20,673 nt of DNA, taken from assembly GCA_022571175.1 (NCBI GenBank), contig JACZYI010000011.1:1-20673 (forward strand). The letters run 5' to 3'. Below the pieces are notes generated by a model that saw only the letters and a list, made by a program, of their open reading frames with translations, searched no databases and was not told the DNA's origin. Position numbers and translations under genes: made by a program. This stretch comes from Pseudomonadota bacterium (GTDB lineage: Bacteria; Pseudomonadota; Alphaproteobacteria; Sphingomonadales; SMXR01). Shown piece after piece: positions 16,093 through 20,673 of the stretch. How positions within the stretch are numbered: position 1 is the first letter of the stretch; each line of letters opens with the position of its first letter.

Positions 16093-17007
16093 ATGAATAG
16101 CGTTGCTACCATTGTCGTCAAGAAAGGTGAAGCAGAGACGCTGAAACTTGCGCTCGAAGCGGTTCGATCCACCCTGCAGGATAGAGGAGCGGTGATCGAA
16201 GGTACTGTCCAGCTTGGCCCGGCAGAAGCCTCTGAGATTGCATTTGAGTGTCTTGATGGGCCATCGGCGCGGTTGGCAGTTCAGGATGCACTTCAAAACT
16301 TACCTGCAGACTATTGTATCTCAAGCATAAACCACCGGCGGAAAAAATTAATGCTGGCAGATATGGATTCCACCATCATAGAGATAGAATGCATTGATGC
16401 CTTGGCCACTATGGTGAATCTGGAACATCAGATTGCTCCCATCACTGAAGCGGCCATGCGCGGTGAAATTGAATTCAGGGCCGCGCTCGAAAAACGCGTC
16501 CGTCTGCTCGCCGGTCTGGAACAGGGTATTTTAGAAAAAGTTTATCAAGACCGGGTGACGCTGAGCGACGGGGCCCGCGAACTCGTCGCTGTCATGCGTG
16601 CCAGTGGCGCCAGAACGGTTTTGGTCTCAGGCGGTTTTACATATTTTGCCGATCGTGTAGGCGAGGATGTGGGCTTTGATCTGGCCCATTCCAACCAGCT
16701 TGAAATTATTGATGGCCGCCTGAGCGGTCAAATTATTGGCCAGATAATGGATGCGAATGGAAAGCGGCAATGTCTGCTCGACCATTGCGCCAACCTCAAT
16801 ATTGAACCTCGATGGGTGATGGCGCTTGGGGACGGCGCCAATGATCTCCTGATGATGCAGGAAGCTGGTCTGAGTATTTCCTATTGTGGCAAACCCGCCG
16901 TGGAAAAAGGAGCCGATGGCATCATTCGTCATACCAGCCTTAAAAGCGCACTCTTTTTTCAGGGTTTCAGCCAGAAAGAAATCGAAAACAGCCTGAGGGT
17001 CTCATAA
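16093..17007 (+). CDS. serB: Phosphoserine phosphatase
   Basis: 304 residues from ATG 16093; a GTG at 16084 would add three. It hydrolyses O-phosphoserine in the last step of serine synthesis. HAD-superfamily motifs are intact: LADMDSTIIE with Asp90/Asp92 (motif I), VLVSGGFTYFAD (motif II), and ALGDGANDLLMMQEAG (motif IV). The N-terminal ~80 residues match the small ACT-like region common in alphaproteobacterial SerB. Neither start has a clear ribosome-binding site, so translation may begin close to the transcript's 5' end. It ends 13 bp before a strong terminator hairpin shared with convergent degP. Confidence 0.96.
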   Translation: MNSVATIVVKKGEAETLKLALEAVRSTLQDRGAVIEGTVQLGPAEASEIAFECLDGPSARLAVQDALQNLPADYCISSINHRRKKLMLADMDSTIIEIECIDALATMVNLEHQIAPITEAAMRGEIEFRAALEKRVRLLAGLEQGILEKVYQDRVTLSDGARELVAVMRASGARTVLVSGGFTYFADRVGEDVGFDLAHSNQLEIIDGRLSGQIIGQIMDANGKRQCLLDHCANLNIEPRWVMALGDGANDLLMMQEAGLSISYCGKPAVEKGADGIIRHTSLKSALFFQGFSQKEIENSLRVS

Positions 17008-17020
17008 TCGCGAGTCGATA

Positions 17021-17049
17021 GAAAAGCCGGTCAGAGTGACCGGCTTTTC
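17021..17049. terminator. Bidirectional rho-independent terminator between serB and degP
   Basis: Perfect 13-bp inverted repeat GAAAAGCCGGTCA / TGACCGGCTTTTC around a 3-base GAG loop. The GC-rich core ends in a T-run on the plus strand (CTTTTCT) and, by symmetry, on the minus strand. It lies 13 bp after the serB stop and 18 bp after the degP stop, so it can end both transcripts. Confidence 0.93.
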
Positions 17050-17067
17050 TTGACCATCCTCTAAAAT

Positions 17068-18576
17068 TTATTCGTTGATCTGAATGATCTGAATTGGCAA
17101 AGCCAGCAGGAAATAAGTGCCATCGCGGTAAATACGAAGCAGGATTGCCGTGCGATCAGCATCCCGGGCATCCTTTATCACGTCTTCGATATCGTCCGCT
17201 TCCTCTACATTGAGCTGGTTGATCTGCACGATCAGGTCGCCGCGAGCAATGCCGCGAGTCCCGGCGGTGCTATTGGCGAGAACACTTGTTACCATCACAC
17301 CTTCAAGATCGTCTGACAGTTCAAATTCTGCCCGCACTGTTGAATCCAGGGGCGCAAGGCGCATGCCCATTAACGTACCTTCGTCATCAACCTGACTGGG
17401 CTGGACGACATCAGTATTGGCAACCTCAGTAAGGGTCGCACCGGGCAGCTCGGCAGTGACCAGGATCTTGGTCAGCACTTCTCCTCCGCGCCAAACATCA
17501 ACCGCAACTTCAATTCCAGCGCCCGTATTTGCCACCACGCGTGGCAGTTCAGCATTTGTGGCTATGGATTGACCACCAAAAGCGATAATCACATCGCTCA
17601 CCTCAATACCGGCCTTGTCGGCAGGGCCGTCGGGTGTGACATTGGAAACGATCGCCCCACGGGCATCTTCCAGCCCGAGCGCTGCGGCCATATCTTCGGA
17701 AACATTCTGGATAGTAACACCGATAAGACCTCGCCGGGCGCGCCCGAATTCCTTTAACTGATCAACCACCCGGGCCACATCATTCGATGGTATGGCAAAA
17801 CCGATGCCAATGTTGCCGCCATTGGGCGAGAATATCATGGTATTGACGCCGATAACATTGCCATCGAGATCAAACATGGGGCCACCCGAATTTCCGCGAT
17901 TAATGGAAGCGTCGGTTTGAATAAAATAATCATAGGGGCCGGACCTGATATCGCGGTGAAGACCCGAGACAATACCAGCGGTGACCGAACCACCAAGACC
18001 GAAGGGGTTGCCAATCGTTACAACCCAATCGCCCACCCGTATAATATCGGAATCCCCAAAACTCACATAGGGTAGCGGTTCATCCACCTCAATTTTGAGC
18101 AAGGCCACATCAAGCAGAGCATCGCGGCCAACGATTATTGCATCGTGGCTCTCGCCATCTACAAAAGTAACGGTCACGGAATCGGCTTCATCAATCACAT
18201 GATTATTGGTGACAATATAACCATCGCTGGAAATCAGAAATCCCGACCCGAGCGTTCGGGTGAGCAGAGGTTCTGGTGCGTCATTCTCGCCAAAAAAATC
18301 ATCGAAAAAATCCTGAAAGGGTGAACCCTCGGGCAGGTTGGGAACCTCACGCGTTTCCGAATTTCGTGAAACTGTCTGCACCGTCGAAATATTCACCACC
18401 ATCGGCAGCAACTCTTCAGCCAGGTCGGCGAAACTGTCAGGTCGCTCCTGGCCAATGGCAGAGGTGGTCGCCCAAAGGACAGCCGCCATAATAAAGAGTG
18501 AAATTGAGAGCATCCTCCACAACGCCGGTTGTGGAGACCTTGCCTGCACCATCGCTGTCTTTTTTTGGCTCACCAT
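17068..18576 (-). CDS. degP: Periplasmic serine endoprotease DegP/HtrA-like
   Basis: 502 residues, ATG with GAAAGGA 5-6 bases upstream. It is a signal-anchored periplasmic protease/chaperone that degrades misfolded envelope proteins. The N-terminal hydrophobic segment (about 21-40) is followed by a trypsin-like domain with the triad His126 (TNNHVID), Asp156 (LLDVALL) and Ser230 (NRGNSGGPMFD), then two PDZ domains (about 273-375 and 415-495). A Q/E-poor activation loop (residues 76-104) is rich in Asp, Phe and Pro, as in DegQ/MucD types. In many Alphaproteobacteria it follows hflK-hflC-DUF2065, as here, which links it to membrane protein quality control. The 180-bp gap to DUF2065 leaves room for its own stress promoter. 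Confidence 0.95.
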   Translation of the reverse strand: MVSQKKTAMVQARSPQPALWRMLSISLFIMAAVLWATTSAIGQERPDSFADLAEELLPMVVNISTVQTVSRNSETREVPNLPEGSPFQDFFDDFFGENDAPEPLLTRTLGSGFLISSDGYIVTNNHVIDEADSVTVTFVDGESHDAIIVGRDALLDVALLKIEVDEPLPYVSFGDSDIIRVGDWVVTIGNPFGLGGSVTAGIVSGLHRDIRSGPYDYFIQTDASINRGNSGGPMFDLDGNVIGVNTMIFSPNGGNIGIGFAIPSNDVARVVDQLKEFGRARRGLIGVTIQNVSEDMAAALGLEDARGAIVSNVTPDGPADKAGIEVSDVIIAFGGQSIATNAELPRVVANTGAGIEVAVDVWRGGEVLTKILVTAELPGATLTEVANTDVVQPSQVDDEGTLMGMRLAPLDSTVRAEFELSDDLEGVMVTSVLANSTAGTRGIARGDLIVQINQLNVEEADDIEDVIKDARDADRTAILLRIYRDGTYFLLALPIQIIQINE

Positions 18577-18756
18577 GCCGTCCTTTCTTCTAGCCTCTCT
18601 GGCTTTTTTTCAGCCTGGTATGGCTTTTCATTTTTACTGGTTCCTTCTTCGGGAACCCCTCAAATATCCGACCAATCCAACTTGTAGCACTAACTGGCAG
18701 GCGCTTCAAAGATGCACCGCTAACCGGATATCCCGGTTTTTTTACATCCTCAACCG
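18577..18756. other. Intergenic region between DUF2065 gene and degP with several hairpins
   Basis: Three short inverted repeats: AACCGG/CCGGTT at 18722-18738 followed by T-run to 18743 on the plus strand; GGTTCC/GGAACC at about 18640-18657; and AGCC/GGCT pairs in the T-rich stretch at about 18592-18625. Their T-tracts follow the hairpins on the plus strand, opposite to the genes, so they are not obvious terminators for DUF2065. A GAAAGGA ribosome-binding site for degP lies at 18581-18587. Confidence 0.4.
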
Positions 18757-18954
18757 TTAACCCCGGATGAACCAGACTATCATCAAACCGGAACCAGCAG
18801 CTATCACCCCCCACAAGACCAGGGTTTTTTGGGGTTGAGCCAACCCCAGGGTCATAACACGCCGGGCTGTGCCGGGAAACAAGGCATAAAACAGCCCTTC
18901 AATTACCAAAACAAACCCCAGAGCAACAGCAATGTCACTCCAGAGCATACCCAC
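18757..18954 (-). CDS. DUF2065 family small membrane protein (YjeT-like)
   Basis: 65 residues with two hydrophobic helices (about 7-27 and 44-62) separated by FPGTARRVM, the usual DUF2065/YjeT form. The function is unknown; the family travels with hflK-hflC, suggesting a minor partner of the HflKC membrane complex. The frame begins with GTG directly after the hflC stop (TAA-GTG); an ATG two codons later (18948) is an equally plausible start. Immediate adjacency implies coupled translation with hflC. Confidence 0.88.
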   Translation of the reverse strand: MGMLWSDIAVALGFVLVIEGLFYALFPGTARRVMTLGLAQPQKTLVLWGVIAAGSGLMIVWFIRG

Positions 18955-19830
18955 TTACCGGTTTACCTCAAAGTTACTGGGGTTTAGGAAGAATTTGAAA
19001 AATTCACTATCCGGCGACAAAATCAGCGTCGTATCATCGTTGCCCAGGGCAATCCTGTAAGCCTGCATGGACCGATAAAATTCGAAAAAGGCTTCATCAC
19101 GCCCATAGGCATCGGCGAATATCTGCACTACACGGGCATCACCCTCACCGCGCAGAATTTCCGCGTCACGTTGGGATTCCGCCAATAAAACAGTAACCTC
19201 GCGATCAGCCTGGGCTCTCACTCGCGCCTCCTGCTCGCGCCCTTCAGCACGCGCTTCACGAGCCTCTCGCTCGCGTTCGGTTTGCATACGCTGATAAATG
19301 GCGTTGCTGTTGGCTTCCGGCAGATCAACCCGGCGGATACGAACGTCAACAATTTCGAGACCCAAATCCTGGGCTTCGGCGTTCACATTATCCCGGATAA
19401 TTTGCATCAACACGGCACGCTCACCCGAGAGCAGAGTGGAGAAAACCTCACGGCCCAGCACCTGACGCAAACTGGAGGTCAGGAGTGCCTGCAACCGGTT
19501 GTTGGCACCAAGTTCATTGAAGACCCGTTGATAAGTGCGGAGCGGATCAATGATACGATAGCGGGCAAAAGCATCCACCACCAGACGCTTTTGGTCAGAG
19601 GCTATCAGCTCCTGCTCTGGTATATTCAGGTTGAGAATACGCTTGTCCAGATACAGGGTGGACTGCCATGGCAGCTTGAAATAAAGACCCGGCTCTTGCA
19701 CCGTGCGAATGGGATTACCAAATTGCAGAACCAGTGTTTGCTCGGTCTCGGTGACGGTGAAAATCGACATATACCCGCCCGTCAAAATTATGACTAAAAG
19801 GACAATGCGGAAGGAAAATGATTTCAACAT
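18955..19830 (-). CDS. hflC: HflC, SPFH-domain modulator of FtsH
   Basis: 291 residues. The N-terminal transmembrane anchor (about 7-27) is followed by an SPFH/band-7 domain beginning SIFTVTETEQTLVLQFGNPI and a long charged helix (about 185-225, rich in E, R and A, with QRMQTEREREAREARAEGRE). HflC pairs with HflK in a large periplasm-facing cage around the FtsH protease and modulates its access to membrane substrates. The ATG overlaps the hflK stop by one base (TAATG), a standard coupling. Full length for the family. Confidence 0.96.
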   Translation of the reverse strand: MLKSFSFRIVLLVIILTGGYMSIFTVTETEQTLVLQFGNPIRTVQEPGLYFKLPWQSTLYLDKRILNLNIPEQELIASDQKRLVVDAFARYRIIDPLRTYQRVFNELGANNRLQALLTSSLRQVLGREVFSTLLSGERAVLMQIIRDNVNAEAQDLGLEIVDVRIRRVDLPEANSNAIYQRMQTEREREAREARAEGREQEARVRAQADREVTVLLAESQRDAEILRGEGDARVVQIFADAYGRDEAFFEFYRSMQAYRIALGNDDTTLILSPDSEFFKFFLNPSNFEVNR

Positions 19831-20042
19831 TATTGACCTCCCCCTGATCCCTGGTTTCGGGCCCTGATTTCAGGCAGCGGCAAATAGGGAACCACACCCG
19901 AACCGGCACCCTCATCCAGAATTATCTTGTTCATGCCTGAGAAAATTTGTTCCATGGTTTCCAGATATATGCGCTTCAAGGTAACATCCTTGGCTTGCAC
20001 ATATTCCTGATGGACCGGCGGCGACTTTACCATATTCGCCAC
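19830..20042 (-). pseudogene. hflK: HflK, C-terminal fragment only
   Basis: The last ~60 residues of HflK: EYVQAKDVTLKRIYLETMEQ, then IFSGMNKIILDE and GVVPYLPLPEIR, with a Gly/Gln-rich tail ending one base into hflC. A full HflK is about 350-400 residues; the membrane anchor and SPFH domain are missing. Homology fades at about 20015 (VHQEY is the last convincing piece). The frame then runs through unrelated residues to a TAG at 20067-20069. The piece is probably not expressed as such. Either the gene is truly disrupted here or the sequence joins two unrelated molecules. Confidence 0.8.
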
Positions 20043-20670
20043 ACGTACGCCGCCACTGTTCCATGCCTATCACCACAAGACCGATGAGCGATTCCCTGAG
20101 GGGAAGGAGACGGATCCTTTTAAGTTTGAGAAGCGTGCGGAACTGAACGTCCTTGAGACCGACGAAATGGATTATCTCAATAGACCGCCACTTATCGGTA
20201 ACGGCAAGAGCGTTTTGAAAGTGCTTTTTGATGCGAATTACGACCGCCGCTGCTGCCAATGGGTGAATCCTCCGCAGAAGACGCTGCCGATCGCTGACTT
20301 CGATACTCGCAAAGACGGCGAAGGCCTTTGGAAAAAAGCTTATGATCACGGGTACTTTGATACCCGGCGGGGTACGTGGAAAAACGACGGAATCTACAAG
20401 AAAGTCGGGCCGCTTGGCGCCCTGTGGATTTTGATTCTCCGAACAGAGGGCAACAACACGCCGCTTGAGCGATTGGGTGAAAGCTACCGGCTCTGGCACC
20501 ACCTGGACCACGAGAGCCTTGCCCCCGACGGATACAAATGGAGTATTCGGCAAGCCGACGATTTCCATAGATTCCACGTTCGGATCGACCTTTCTGGCGG
20601 CTTAAATAAGAACAACATGAGTTGTCCACGCGAGTCGGTCCGTATCGCTTTTGAACTGAGCTGGACGTAG
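20011..20670 (+). CDS. Unrecognised protein, 5'-truncated frame abutting hflK
   Basis: An open plus-strand frame from after a TGA at 20008-20010 to a TAG at 20668-20670, about 219 codons; the first internal ATG is at 20167 (167 residues). I do not recognise the family. The product is hydrophilic and rich in Trp, His, Asp, Arg and Tyr (for example LWHHLDHESLAPDGYKWSIR, DDFHRFHVRIDLSGG), with no signal peptide or membrane helix. Codons in this frame favour G or C in third position and follow an RNY-like pattern, which supports it over the overlapping minus-strand frame. No ribosome-binding site precedes 20167, and the reading sense upstream looks coding to about 20020, so it is more likely the 3' part of a larger gene cut at the hflK junction. 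Confidence 0.5.
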   Translation, partial: WTGGDFTIFATRTPPLFHAYHHKTDERFPEGKETDPFKFEKRAELNVLETDEMDYLNRPPLIGNGKSVLKVLFDANYDRRCCQWVNPPQKTLPIADFDTRKDGEGLWKKAYDHGYFDTRRGTWKNDGIYKKVGPLGALWILILRTEGNNTPLERLGESYRLWHHLDHESLAPDGYKWSIRQADDFHRFHVRIDLSGGLNKNNMSCPRESVRIAFELSWT

Positions 20671-20673
20671 CCG

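Noticed and set aside
18590..18814. 74-codon minus-strand frame between DUF2065 and degP
   Set aside because: It overlaps the DUF2065 gene in another frame, contains hairpin and homopolymer sequence, and shows no conserved features.
19912..20577. 221-codon minus-strand frame across the hflK junction
   Set aside because: It is out of frame with hflK in the conserved part and opposite a plus frame with better third-position codon bias.
1..20673. CRISPR array, complete IS element, or defence island
   Set aside because: No regularly spaced repeats, transposase motifs, terminal inverted repeats or nuclease/helicase sets were seen anywhere in the window.

Overview
This window reads as chromosomal DNA of a free-living, probably marine, alphaproteobacterium. 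The evidence is gene content and order: an mreB-mreC-mreD-mrdA-rodA cell-shape operon; an hflK-hflC-DUF2065-degP envelope-protease cluster next to convergent serB and divergent miaA; ilvC beside miaA; a two-domain PutA without a DNA-binding domain; and the C-terminal end of a PopZ/DUF2497-type polar organiser. Codon use and protein similarity are consistent across roughly 4.0-20.0 kb. No finer taxonomy can be supported from the sequence alone.

Layout. (1) 1-3912, accessory-looking: a 32-bp tRNA 3'-end fragment fused to the last ~50 codons of a PopZ-like gene, a large TolB/TPR membrane protein, a CPBP (CAAX-type) membrane protease, a second tRNA 3'-end-like fragment, a possible remnant of an integrase start, and an intact tRNA-Lys(CTT). 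The fragment at 64-95 is a direct repeat of the 3' end of the intact tRNA-Lys. This is the arrangement left when an element inserts into a tRNA 3' end. (2) 4091-8284: a secreted metallo-beta-lactamase-fold hydrolase and putA, both on the plus strand. (3) 8281-13828, minus strand: mreB, mreC, mreD, mrdA (PBP2) and rodA, tightly packed, building the elongasome that makes the lateral wall. (4) 14078-16060, minus strand: miaA followed directly by ilvC. The ilvC product carries an unusual Arg in the KGPGH motif. (5) 16093-17007: serB on plus, ending at a strong bidirectional terminator shared with degP. (6) 17068-20042, minus strand: hflK (C-terminal piece only), hflC, DUF2065, degP, a membrane and periplasmic protein quality-control cluster. 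(7) About 20015-20673: an abrupt change to an unrelated plus-strand reading frame that I do not recognise.

Both ends of the window carry truncated housekeeping genes (popZ-like at the left, hflK at the right) joined to unrelated sequence. Real rearrangement, tRNA-targeted integration and assembly or amplification chimeras all remain possible. Most of the window is ordinary core genome, and I see no CRISPR array, no complete IS element and no convincing new defence system. The items most worth checking are the tRNA-flanked segment at 64-3868, the variant ketol-acid reductoisomerase, and the hflK junction with its unknown ORF.
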